NCBI GenBank assembly: GCA_902518985.1
Contig: CABYIF010000012.1
Location: forward strand, 1-42,250
Length of the DNA stretch: 42,250 nt
Direction of reading: 5' to 3'
Source: an uncultured Alphaproteobacteria bacterium
GTDB taxonomy: Bacteria > Pseudomonadota > Alphaproteobacteria > HIMB59 > GCA-002718135
The translations under genes were made by a program, and so were the position numbers. The stretch's first letter is position 1. The number at the start of each line of letters is the position of its first letter. Below are positions 33,373 through 41,370 of the stretch, piece after piece. The notes beneath the pieces are model-generated. The model did not search any database and had not been told where the DNA came from. It saw only the letters and a list, made by a program, of their open reading frames with translations.

Positions 33373-35808
33373 TTAATTTCTTAATTTTTCATTAAGTGGA
33401 TCATAAGGGCTATCCTCAATGACAGTAACTTTATGTTTTTTATCTAATATATCCATTTCTAAATTTTTACCAACCTTAGCAAATTGCGGCTCTATCATAG
33501 CAATTGCGAGCGATTTTTTCACTCTAAAACCGTAGTTACCTCCTGTCGCACGACCAATTACTAAACCGTCACTATAAATAGGATTATTGCCTAGTGCATC
33601 TGCGTCTTCGACATCATGGACTTCTAATGTTACCATTTTGTTTTTAAAGCCTTTTTGCTGCCATGCTACAAGAGCGTCTCTACCTATAAAGTTACCTTTG
33701 TTTAGGTGCACAAATCTATCTAATCCAGACTCAAAAGCAGAATACTCAATAGACATTTCAGTACCAACTAACTTATATGTTTTTTCAACTCTTAAACTTT
33801 CCATAGCCCTAATACCAAATGGCTTTAAATTAAAGTCTTTACCTGCTTCCATAAGTTTATCAAAAATATGATTTTGATATTCTATTGGATGATGCAATTC
33901 CCAACCAAGCTCACCTACAAAATTCATACGCATTGCTATTGAAGGTGCTAAACCTACATTAATTTTTTTGGATGAAAGCCATGGAAAATTTTCATTTGAA
34001 AGATTAGTTTTAGTAATTTTAGACAAAATATCTCTTGATTTCGGGCCTGCAAGAACCAACACACCCATACTATTAGTTAAGTTTTCAAAAGTTACTGAAC
34101 CATCTTTGGGCATCCATTTGTGTATCCAATCATGATCCAATCTTTGAAATGCGCCTGCAGAAACCAAATAAAATGCGTTTTCTTTTTCTTTTGCAATTGT
34201 AAACTCAGAGTGAACTCCTCCTGCAGTATTTAAAGCATGACATAAGTTAACTCTTCCATTCTTTTTTGGTATTTTATTTGCTACTAAATAGTCTAAAAAT
34301 TCCTCAGCACCTGGTCCAGATATTCTGCATTTAGCAAAAGCTGACATATCGAGCAAACCTGCATTTTCAGAAACATTAATACATTCATTACCTACGTGAT
34401 TAAACCACTTAGACCTTCTAAATGACCAATCATCTTTTTGAAATTCTTTTGAAGGAGCAAACCAATTTGCTCTCTCCCATCCAAATTTTTGACCAAATAC
34501 AGCACCTAAATTTTTTAATCTGTCATAACATGGAGCTTGTCTTAATGGCCTACCCTCTTCTCTCTCTTCATCTGGAAAGTGAACAGTAAATACATTTGCA
34601 TAAGCTTCCTCATTTTTATCAATCAAGTAAGACTCTGTGGCATAATCTCCAAATCTTCTTGGATCAACACCAAGCATATCAATAGTTGGTTCCCCATCTA
34701 CAATCCACTCTGCAATTTGCCATCCTGCTCCACCTGCAGCTGTTATCCCAAAACTATGACCCTCATTTAGCCAGAAGTTTTTTAAACCCCAAGCTGGCCC
34801 AACAATGGGGCTTCCATCAGGTGTGTAACAAATGGCACCGTTGTATACTTTCTTTACACCAACCTCTCCAAATATAGGAACACGATGTATTGCAGATTCA
34901 ATATGAGGTTCTATTCTCTCTAAGTCTTCTTGAAAAAGTTCAAATTCTGATTCTTTATCAGGTCCATCTACATAACATACTGGAGCACCTTTTTCATATG
35001 GACCTAGAATAAGACCACCTCTTTCTTCTCTCATATACCAAGAACTATCTGAATCTCTAAGGACTCCCATTTCCGGAAGGCCCTGTTCTTTTCTTTTTAA
35101 TATTTCAGGATGATCATCAGTTACTATGTATTGATGTTCTACAGGAATTACTGGAATTTCAAGACCAACCATTTTACCTGTTTGTCTTGCAAAATTTCCA
35201 CTGCATGAAACAACGTGCTCACACTCAATATTTCCTTTATCTGTTTCAATAACCCAATTATCATCATTTGTTTTAGAAATACCTGTAACAGTTGTGTTTC
35301 TATATATTTCTGCACCTTTATCTCTTGCCCCTTTTGCTAAAGCTTGAGTTAAATCTGCAGGCTGTATATATCCGTCTTCAGGATGTTGAATTGCTCCAAT
35401 TAAGCCTTCAGTATTACACAAAGGCCATATTTCTTTTACTTGTTCTGGTGTGAGAAACTTAACATCAACTCCAATAGTTTTAGCAACTCCAGAATATTGA
35501 TAATATTCATCCATCCTATCTTTTGTTGTTGCAAGTCTAATATTTGAAACAACACTAAAGCCAACTTTTTGACCAGTTTCTTCTTCAAGTGTTTTGTATA
35601 ATTTAACAGCGTACTTGTGTAACTGTCCAACCGAGTAACTCATATTAAATAACGGCAGAAGTCCAGCAGCATGCCATGTTGATCCAGAAGTTAATTCTTT
35701 TCTTTCAACTAGGACTACATCTGACCAGCCCTTTTTAGCTAAATGATATAGTGTACTTACACCTACAGCTCCACCTCCTATTACTACAACTTTTGACTTT
35801 GTTTTCAT
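33373..35808 (-). CDS. Dimethylglycine/sarcosine dehydrogenase family flavoprotein
   Basis: An 811-residue enzyme with an N-terminal DAO-type FAD domain: [18 protein letters not shown] (7-24), then STWHAAGL (43-50). His46 is at the position of the covalent FAD-linked His in mammalian dimethylglycine dehydrogenase. The C-terminal GcvT-like folate domain runs from about 430 to 811, with [26 protein letters not shown] and [21 protein letters not shown]. It should oxidise an N-methyl group and pass the carbon to THF. Dimethylglycine versus sarcosine cannot be separated by eye, but since sarcosine oxidase is encoded nearby, dimethylglycine is the more economical substrate. It is first in the run with etfB, etfA and ETF-QO, and divergent from the dsbA-like gene. 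Confidence 0.9.
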   Translation of the reverse strand: MKTKSKVVVIGGGAVGVSTLYHLAKKGWSDVVLVERKELTSGSTWHAAGLLPLFNMSYSVGQLHKYAVKLYKTLEEETGQKVGFSVVSNIRLATTKDRMDEYYQYSGVAKTIGVDVKFLTPEQVKEIWPLCNTEGLIGAIQHPEDGYIQPADLTQALAKGARDKGAEIYRNTTVTGISKTNDDNWVIETDKGNIECEHVVSCSGNFARQTGKMVGLEIPVIPVEHQYIVTDDHPEILKRKEQGLPEMGVLRDSDSSWYMREERGGLILGPYEKGAPVCYVDGPDKESEFELFQEDLERIEPHIESAIHRVPIFGEVGVKKVYNGAICYTPDGSPIVGPAWGLKNFWLNEGHSFGITAAGGAGWQIAEWIVDGEPTIDMLGVDPRRFGDYATESYLIDKNEEAYANVFTVHFPDEEREEGRPLRQAPCYDRLKNLGAVFGQKFGWERANWFAPSKEFQKDDWSFRRSKWFNHVGNECINVSENAGLLDMSAFAKCRISGPGAEEFLDYLVANKIPKKNGRVNLCHALNTAGGVHSEFTIAKEKENAFYLVSAGAFQRLDHDWIHKWMPKDGSVTFENLTNSMGVLVLAGPKSRDILSKITKTNLSNENFPWLSSKKINVGLAPSIAMRMNFVGELGWELHHPIEYQNHIFDKLMEAGKDFNLKPFGIRAMESLRVEKTYKLVGTEMSIEYSAFESGLDRFVHLNKGNFIGRDALVAWQQKGFKNKMVTLEVHDVEDADALGNNPIYSDGLVIGRATGGNYGFRVKKSLAIAMIEPQFAKVGKNLEMDILDKKHKVTVIEDSPYDPLNEKLRN

Positions 35809-35862
35809 TGTTATTAATTAATACTGTACTTCATTAATCATATTAAATAGAATGGGTCAATC

Positions 35863-36483
35863 ATGAGATACTTCAAAAGTTTGTTTTTAGTGGTTATAAT
35901 TAGTGTGTTAATTTGTCTTCCCCTAAAGGCTGAAATGACTATAGAAAAGTTGTTTTTTGACAACTCTCAACCTTTTCACTTGAAAATACTTAAAGTGATT
36001 CCTGAAGAAGGATTAGTCCAAATCGGTAATGACGATGCAAAAAATACTATAATTGAATTTATGGATTATTTTTGTGGCTATTGTAAAAAAGTCCATTCTG
36101 AATTATTACAAATAATAGATGAACGTGAAGATACTCGAATAATTTTTCTTCAACACCCAATCTTAAGTGAGTCATCAAAAATACTAGCAAATATGGTTGT
36201 AGCTGCAAATATGCAAAATAAAGGGGTTGAATTTCACAATGCGTTATTTGGTATTGAAGGTAATATTAACAACGAAAAAATCAAACAAATCGTTAAGGAT
36301 TTAGAAATTAATGGTGCTAAGTTAAATATAGACATGTCTAAAGAAGAAGTTAAAAAAATTGTAGGTATATCATCTTTTGTTGCTAACGGAACTGGTGCTA
36401 GAGGCACACCAACATTTTTTATTAATGAAGAATTTGTTGTAGGGTATATTTCAATTGAAAAAATTAGATCTCTATTAAAATAA
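35863..36483 (+). CDS. DsbA-family thiol:disulfide oxidoreductase
   Basis: A 206-residue exported protein. The signal peptide (about 1-23) is followed by a thioredoxin fold with active site FMDYFCGYCKKVH (Cys71 and Cys74). The inserted helical domain follows, and the cis-proline loop is GTPTFF (Pro183). The CGYC dipeptide and length match Com1/DsbA-like proteins of alphaproteobacteria, which oxidise or isomerise periplasmic disulfides. It stands alone between two minus-strand units and ends at a strong hairpin. Confidence 0.9.
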   Translation: MRYFKSLFLVVIISVLICLPLKAEMTIEKLFFDNSQPFHLKILKVIPEEGLVQIGNDDAKNTIIEFMDYFCGYCKKVHSELLQIIDEREDTRIIFLQHPILSESSKILANMVVAANMQNKGVEFHNALFGIEGNINNEKIKQIVKDLEINGAKLNIDMSKEEVKKIVGISSFVANGTGARGTPTFFINEEFVVGYISIEKIRSLLK

Positions 36484-36511
36484 AAAGCTTCTTAATAGTT
36501 AAGAAGCTTTT
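36483..36511. terminator. Bidirectional intrinsic terminator between dsbA-like and dmdA-like genes
   Basis: Perfect 13-bp arms AAAAGCTTCTTAA (36483-36495) and TTAAGAAGCTTTT (36499-36511) with loop TAG. A-runs on one side and T-runs on the other make it usable from both strands. It sits between the two convergent stops (36483 and 36531) and includes the last base of the dsbA-like stop codon. Confidence 0.85.
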
Positions 36512-36530
36512 AATCTTATAAGTAATTTAT

Positions 36531-37868
36531 TTATTTATTTGCGTCCGAAACTTCCCTTGTGTTAGCATTATAAGACTCAGTGAAAGGAACTGGTACAACT
36601 TCAGCATTAACAGGAGTGCCGGGTGTATCTGAATATTGATCTGGCAAATGAACTTTATATTTTTTACCAAATGACCCGATCGGAAATCCATTTTTACTTA
36701 GAGTTCCATCATAAGGCACATAGCCCATAGCAATATTTCTACCTTGTTCTGGATGATACCAAGGAGATGTAATAAAACCGCATGGTTCTTTTCCATCTTC
36801 AGATACTAACCAAAAATCTGGAGCATATTCTTCAATTGGTTTTCCACCAAGTGATAACCCTACTAATTGTAACTTATATGGTTTTTGACCAGCTCTTAGA
36901 TCATCTCTCATTTTTTCTAATACTGCTTTACCAACATAATCTGTTGTTTTATTCCATTCGCCTTTACCAGACAATGAAACTTGATAACCTAAGTTACATT
37001 GAAAAGGATTATGCTGGTTATCCATATCTTGACCCCAAGATAGTATACCTGCTTGAATTCTTCTATGGTGAGCAGGTGCAATTACCATTAGGTTATGTTT
37101 TTTACCTGCATCTAAAACAGCGTTCCACATATCGTCAGCATATTTAGTTGAGTCATATAAATAAATTTCAAATCCGGCCTCTCCTGAAAAACCAGATTGT
37201 GAGATTATACAATCTCTTCCCCCAACTTTAACTGCTGCTAGACCATAAAATGGCATGTTATTTATATCAACTTGATTACCTACTAGATCAGTCATTAGCG
37301 CGTGAGCTTTAGGTCCTTGAATTTGAACAGGACTTACATCAATTTCATCAATTGTAACATTAAAACGATTATCATGATTTACACCTTGCAAATAAAGACC
37401 AATATCTGAGTCTGAGAGAGAAAACCAAAACTCATCTTTGGATATTCTTAAAAGAATTGGATCATTTAAAACACCGCCATATTGATTACATAAAATTACA
37501 TATCTTGCTCTCATTGGAGATATTTTAGTTGCATCTCTTGTAATTACATAGTCAACAAATGCTTCTGCATCAGGACCTTTTACTTGAATTTGTCTTTCAA
37601 CCGCTACGTTCCACATTGTAACATGGTTTTTAATAGCTTCGTACTCAACCATTGCTCCACCATCTTCAGGTTTTACATATCCTCTTGGATGATAGATTCT
37701 ATTGTATACAGTTGCTCTCCAACATCCCGCCTCCATTGACAAATGCCAATAAGGTGATTTTCTAACTCTAGTTGAAATTAGCATTTGAACTGGTGTAGGA
37801 CCACTTTGTCTTAAATTGTAGGGAACCTTTCTGTCCGATTGATCCACCGACGTAGAATGTTTAATCAT
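36531..37868 (-). CDS. dmdA: DmdA-family (DMSP demethylase-like) aminomethyltransferase-fold protein
   Basis: A 445-residue GcvT-fold protein. Features shared with SAR11 DmdA are MWNVAVERQIQVKGPDA (85-101), TRDATKISPMRARYV, GGVLNDPILL (131-140, with LND where GcvT has IDD), DVSPVQIQGPKA, SGFSGEAGFEIYL, RRIQAGILSWGQDMDNQHNPF and a C-terminal domain ending VPVPFTE. DmdA moves a methyl group from DMSP to THF, giving methylmercaptopropionate. This protein is about 75 residues longer than the SAR11 enzyme (around 370), mainly through an N-terminal extension (about 1-45), extra residues around 285-310 and a longer C-terminus. It may therefore belong to another DmdA clade or act on another methylated compound. 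A strong RBS AAGGAG (37875-37880) lies 6 bases from the ATG, and a 151-base leader separates it from the divergent lipoprotein gene. Confidence 0.68.
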   Translation of the reverse strand: MIKHSTSVDQSDRKVPYNLRQSGPTPVQMLISTRVRKSPYWHLSMEAGCWRATVYNRIYHPRGYVKPEDGGAMVEYEAIKNHVTMWNVAVERQIQVKGPDAEAFVDYVITRDATKISPMRARYVILCNQYGGVLNDPILLRISKDEFWFSLSDSDIGLYLQGVNHDNRFNVTIDEIDVSPVQIQGPKAHALMTDLVGNQVDINNMPFYGLAAVKVGGRDCIISQSGFSGEAGFEIYLYDSTKYADDMWNAVLDAGKKHNLMVIAPAHHRRIQAGILSWGQDMDNQHNPFQCNLGYQVSLSGKGEWNKTTDYVGKAVLEKMRDDLRAGQKPYKLQLVGLSLGGKPIEEYAPDFWLVSEDGKEPCGFITSPWYHPEQGRNIAMGYVPYDGTLSKNGFPIGSFGKKYKVHLPDQYSDTPGTPVNAEVVPVPFTESYNANTREVSDANK

Positions 37869-38019
37869 TAAAAACTCCTTAAATAAATATGTCTTTTTGT
37901 GTATTTAAAGTTTAATTGCTGCGCAACGATAAAATACATTTACTATAAAAAAAATGGGGAACTTATTTTAACCCTTTTTAGGACCTATTTCTGACAATCT
38001 ATTAGAGTAGTTTATAAAT

Positions 38020-38910
38020 ATGAAATATTTAAAGTTGGGTATTAATATCATTATTATGTCATATTTAGTTTCCTGTTCCGCCAGCTATGATAGACTTACA
38101 AAATTAGAGAAGAATAGTCCAAATAGCTTTCAAGAATACTTACTTGATGAATACAAGATAAAGGCAATTTATGAGGCAGAAGAAATGCATGACTGGAATT
38201 CAGCAAAATTTTATTCAGAAAAAGCACTAAGAAGCATAGACTCTGAAGATATATATCCAGAAAAAACTTCATACTGGAAACTGCCTAAGGAGAGTATAAG
38301 TGAATTAGAGACAGCTTATGAAAGTCTGCTTTTAATATATGAAGATGCAAAACTTGTTGACCCTTATAATTTAGCTAAATCAATAGTATCGTTAGACTGT
38401 TGGTTTGAGCAACAAGAAGAAGTATGGCAAACATGGGATATTGAAAAATGTAAGAGTGATTTTTTAAATTCAATGCATAAAATTTACAATAGGATAGTAG
38501 AAAATAATAAAGATAATAAAATAAATTTAAAATTAAACAAAAAAGATAAGGCGACTGTTGTAACAAAAAATAAAAATGATGAAATATTACAAATAATCTA
38601 TTTTGATTTTGATAAATCAGAATTATCAAAAACTAGTATTGAGACTATAAAAACATTTATAAATAAAAACAGAAATGAAATAAATGAATATCTCATCATA
38701 GGACATACAGATACTAAAGGTACAAAAGAATACAATAAAAATTTATCAATCGAAAGGGCTAAGTTTGTTAAAAATTTGTTGCTTGAATATGAAATTGAAA
38801 ATTCAAAAGTTAAAATATTTGGGAGTGGTGAAGAGTCACTTGCAATTGATACTGCAGATGAAATAAAACATCCTGCAAATAGAAGAGTAGAGATAAAAAA
38901 ATCAAATTAA
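38020..38910 (+). CDS. OmpA-domain lipoprotein
   Basis: A 296-residue outer-membrane lipoprotein candidate. The signal has lipobox YLVSC (Cys19). A helical middle region (about 40-150, repeated Glu/Asp and Trp positions) resembles no named domain to me. A Lys/Asn linker is followed by a C-terminal OmpA-type peptidoglycan-binding domain with IIYFDFDKSELS (about 193-204), IIGHTDTKGTKEYN and HPANRRVEI. It could tie the outer membrane to the wall like Pal, but it lacks the GHCDERG motif of Pal. It heads a plus-strand run with apaG and trkH. Confidence 0.85.
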   Translation: MKYLKLGINIIIMSYLVSCSASYDRLTKLEKNSPNSFQEYLLDEYKIKAIYEAEEMHDWNSAKFYSEKALRSIDSEDIYPEKTSYWKLPKESISELETAYESLLLIYEDAKLVDPYNLAKSIVSLDCWFEQQEEVWQTWDIEKCKSDFLNSMHKIYNRIVENNKDNKINLKLNKKDKATVVTKNKNDEILQIIYFDFDKSELSKTSIETIKTFINKNRNEINEYLIIGHTDTKGTKEYNKNLSIERAKFVKNLLLEYEIENSKVKIFGSGEESLAIDTADEIKHPANRRVEIKKSN

Positions 38911-38949
38911 CTTTTTTTTATTAGATTTTTAGTATATTGAGCAAAATTC

Positions 38950-39342
38950 ATGTATTCAAAAACAACTAGAAAAATTAGCATAACAGTAAAACCCTACTAT
39001 CTTGAAGATCAATCAGAACCTGATGATCAGCATTTTGTTTGGGCTTATAGAGTAACAATTGACAATCAGGGAAATCAAAAAGTTCAATTAGTTAACAGAC
39101 ATTGGAAGATAATTGATGCCAATGGAACCTTACAAGAAGTGCGTGGAAAGGGAGTAGTTGGTGAACAACCCGTGTTGAACCCTGGAGAAAAATTTGAATA
39201 TACTAGTGGGACACCTCTTACAACTTCTTCTGGTTTCATGGAAGGAAGCTATGAGATGCAAAGTGACAATGGTGATAAATTTAACGTTCAAATTCCTCAA
39301 TTCTCTTTAGACAATCCATTTGAAACTAATAAACTAAATTAA
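38950..39342 (+). CDS. apaG: ApaG family protein
   Basis: A 130-residue immunoglobulin-like fold protein. Family features are ISITVKPYYLEDQSEPDDQHFVWAYRVTI, NRHWKIIDANG, GKGVVGEQPVLNPGEKFEYTSGTPL and GFMEGSYEM. ApaG is widespread in proteobacteria, and its exact function is not established despite links to Co2+/Mg2+ resistance and Ap4A metabolism. It lies 39 bases after the OmpA-domain gene and 9 before trkH. Confidence 0.95.
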   Translation: MYSKTTRKISITVKPYYLEDQSEPDDQHFVWAYRVTIDNQGNQKVQLVNRHWKIIDANGTLQEVRGKGVVGEQPVLNPGEKFEYTSGTPLTTSSGFMEGSYEMQSDNGDKFNVQIPQFSLDNPFETNKLN

Positions 39343-39351
39343 TAAAAAATT

Positions 39352-40800
39352 ATGAGAGACTTTAGGTCAATAATTAACATTATAGGTTTGCTTTTGTGCA
39401 TAGAGGCAATAGCAATGCTTCTTCCTATGTTTTATGATATTATTTATAATAATAATGATTGGGTTCAATTTCTTTATTCAAGTTTAATAACTTTTTTTAT
39501 TGGTATAATATTATATATTTCATTTAGAAAAAAAAATATGAAGCTTGGAATTAGACAAGCCTTTGTCTTAACACTAGCTTCATGGATAGTCATATCACTA
39601 TTTGGAGCGATACCCTTTGTTTATTCCTCATCTTCATTAAGTTATACTGATGCTTTTTTTGAGTCTGTAAGTGGGATTACAACCACTGGCTCTACAGTTA
39701 TTTTCAACTTAGATAATTTGTCAGAGGGTATTTTAATTTGGAGATCTCTTCTACAATGGTTTGGAGGTATAGGTATTATAGTACTTGCTATGGCTATATT
39801 ACCAACTCTTCAAATTGGAGGGATGCAACTATTACATATGGAGCATGATGATCCTTATGAAAAAACCATACCAAAAATAAATAGATTTGTTTTAGAATTA
39901 TTTTTACTTTACGTTTTTTTATCAATAGTTTGCGGATTGTTATACTTTACAAATGGGATGTCAGGTTTTGACTCTGTAATACATGCTATGACAACAATAT
40001 CTACAGGTGGATTCTCGAATCATGATCAATCTTTTGGATATTTTAATTCCTATAGAATTGAAACAATAAGTGTTATTTTTATGATCATTGGAAGTTTGCC
40101 ATTTGTTTTATATTTACAACTTATACATAAACAAAACAAAAATTTTTTAAAAGATGATCAAATTAAATTATTTCTTACTATCCTATTTGTAATTGTAATT
40201 ATAACAACTTTTTGGCTTAAATTTAATTTATCAACTGATTTTTTCTCATCTTTTAGGGTAGCTATATTTAATATTGTTTCAATATTAACAGGTACTGGCT
40301 ACACGAGTGATAATTTTTCAAACTGGGGAAGCTACGGAACTGTTATTATGATGATAATTATGTTCATCGGAGGTTGTGCAGGATCAACAACTGGCGGTAT
40401 GAAAATATTTAGACTTCAAATTCTTTTTAGAGGAGCTATTAGTCAAATTAAAAAATTAACTCAACCCCATGCAGTTTTTATGATGCGTTTTAACGGTAAA
40501 ACAGTAAATGAAAATACCTATAATTCAATTATGGGTTTCTTTTTCATGTATATTTTTTTATTTATTATCTCAGCTATCTGTTTGAGTTTTTTCAATTTAG
40601 ATTTTATCACTGCTTTTTCAGCCGCTGCATCAGCCATTTCAAATGTTGGACCTGGTTTAGGTAATATTGTTGGGCCATCAGGAAATTATTTTGTTTTGGA
40701 AGATGGAGCTAAATGGATACTATCCATTACAATGATAGTTGGTAGATTAGAAATATTTACAGTTTTAGTATTATTTTCACTTAATTTTTGGAAAAACTAA
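39352..40800 (+). CDS. trkH: Trk/Ktr-type potassium uptake protein TrkH
   Basis: A 482-residue potassium channel-like transporter with four M1-P-M2 repeats. The four filter segments are visible as TTTGSTV, STGGFSNHD, TGTGYTSDN and ISNVGPGLGN. GGIGIIVLAMAILPTLQIGGMQLLHMEH between repeats is typical of TrkH. Gating normally needs the cytoplasmic NAD-binding TrkA, which is not in this window. Potassium uptake fits the osmolyte-using lifestyle suggested by the betaine and DMSP genes. It ends exactly at the stop of the convergent lipoprotein gene. Confidence 0.96.
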   Translation: MRDFRSIINIIGLLLCIEAIAMLLPMFYDIIYNNNDWVQFLYSSLITFFIGIILYISFRKKNMKLGIRQAFVLTLASWIVISLFGAIPFVYSSSSLSYTDAFFESVSGITTTGSTVIFNLDNLSEGILIWRSLLQWFGGIGIIVLAMAILPTLQIGGMQLLHMEHDDPYEKTIPKINRFVLELFLLYVFLSIVCGLLYFTNGMSGFDSVIHAMTTISTGGFSNHDQSFGYFNSYRIETISVIFMIIGSLPFVLYLQLIHKQNKNFLKDDQIKLFLTILFVIVIITTFWLKFNLSTDFFSSFRVAIFNIVSILTGTGYTSDNFSNWGSYGTVIMMIIMFIGGCAGSTTGGMKIFRLQILFRGAISQIKKLTQPHAVFMMRFNGKTVNENTYNSIMGFFFMYIFLFIISAICLSFFNLDFITAFSAAASAISNVGPGLGNIVGPSGNYFVLEDGAKWILSITMIVGRLEIFTVLVLFSLNFWKN

Positions 40801-41370
40801 TTATTTGACATACTCACTCATGTATAAAGTGATCATAGATTTTGACTCTTTTACAAAATCTTTCAAGGCTTTGTTTAATAAATCATTAATTATGATATCA
40901 GTTTCATTTAATGAGATATATTTTTGTGAAGTAGTAGATCTAGAAGTCTCAACAGTTGTATTAGCAAGTAAATAATTACTATCATCATACAATTCATACT
41001 GTACTAAAAAGAATACTTCATAATAAAAAATAATTTTTTCTTCATATTTTTTAGCATCTACATTTTCTATTTCTTTTTTTATTATTGTGGCATCGAGAAT
41101 AGTAATGTTAAATTTATTTTGACTTCCAAAAGCATCAATATTTTCATCTAGCCAACTTTGTATAACTTTGATTGGAGGAATACTAATTTGATCTTCTATA
41201 TTTTCTTCAGAAAATATAGGATTATATTTTATATCTATTGATATTTCCTCTGCGTTAATTGAGATTTTATCTAATATCGAATTATCAAATTCTACTGGAG
41301 CAATTAACTCAATTGGCTGACAAGAGATAATAAAAAAAAATGTAATTAAAAAATTATATTTTAAGTACAT
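40801..41370 (-). CDS. Conserved alphaproteobacterial lipoprotein of unknown function
   Basis: The frame can be extended upstream to 41448, but I choose ATG 41370. It then begins MYLKYNFLITFFFIISCQPIEL, a clear lipoprotein signal with lipobox IISC, and overlaps argF by only 17 bases. The resulting 189-residue protein has a helix (VIQSWLDENIDAFGSQNKF) followed by a strand-rich FNITILDATIIKKEI segment. The ending (SLNETDIIINDLLNKALKDF) resembles unnamed alphaproteobacterial lipoproteins with a W-x3-x-L-x-A-x-G and ITIxDA pattern, as I recall them. The function is unknown; envelope location is inferred from the signal. Confidence 0.72.
   Translation of the reverse strand: MYLKYNFLITFFFIISCQPIELIAPVEFDNSILDKISINAEEISIDIKYNPIFSEENIEDQISIPPIKVIQSWLDENIDAFGSQNKFNITILDATIIKKEIENVDAKKYEEKIIFYYEVFFLVQYELYDDSNYLLANTTVETSRSTTSQKYISLNETDIIINDLLNKALKDFVKESKSMITLYMSEYVK

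Noticed and set aside
37916-37926. TTGC-TGC-GCAA dyad in the dmdA leader
   Set aside because: The arms are only 4 bp and no second copy was seen; too weak to call an operator.
37991-38018. CTGACA-16-TATAAA promoter match before the OmpA-domain lipoprotein gene
   Set aside because: The -10 box ends one base before the chosen ATG, so transcription would begin inside the gene; treated as chance in A+T-rich DNA.
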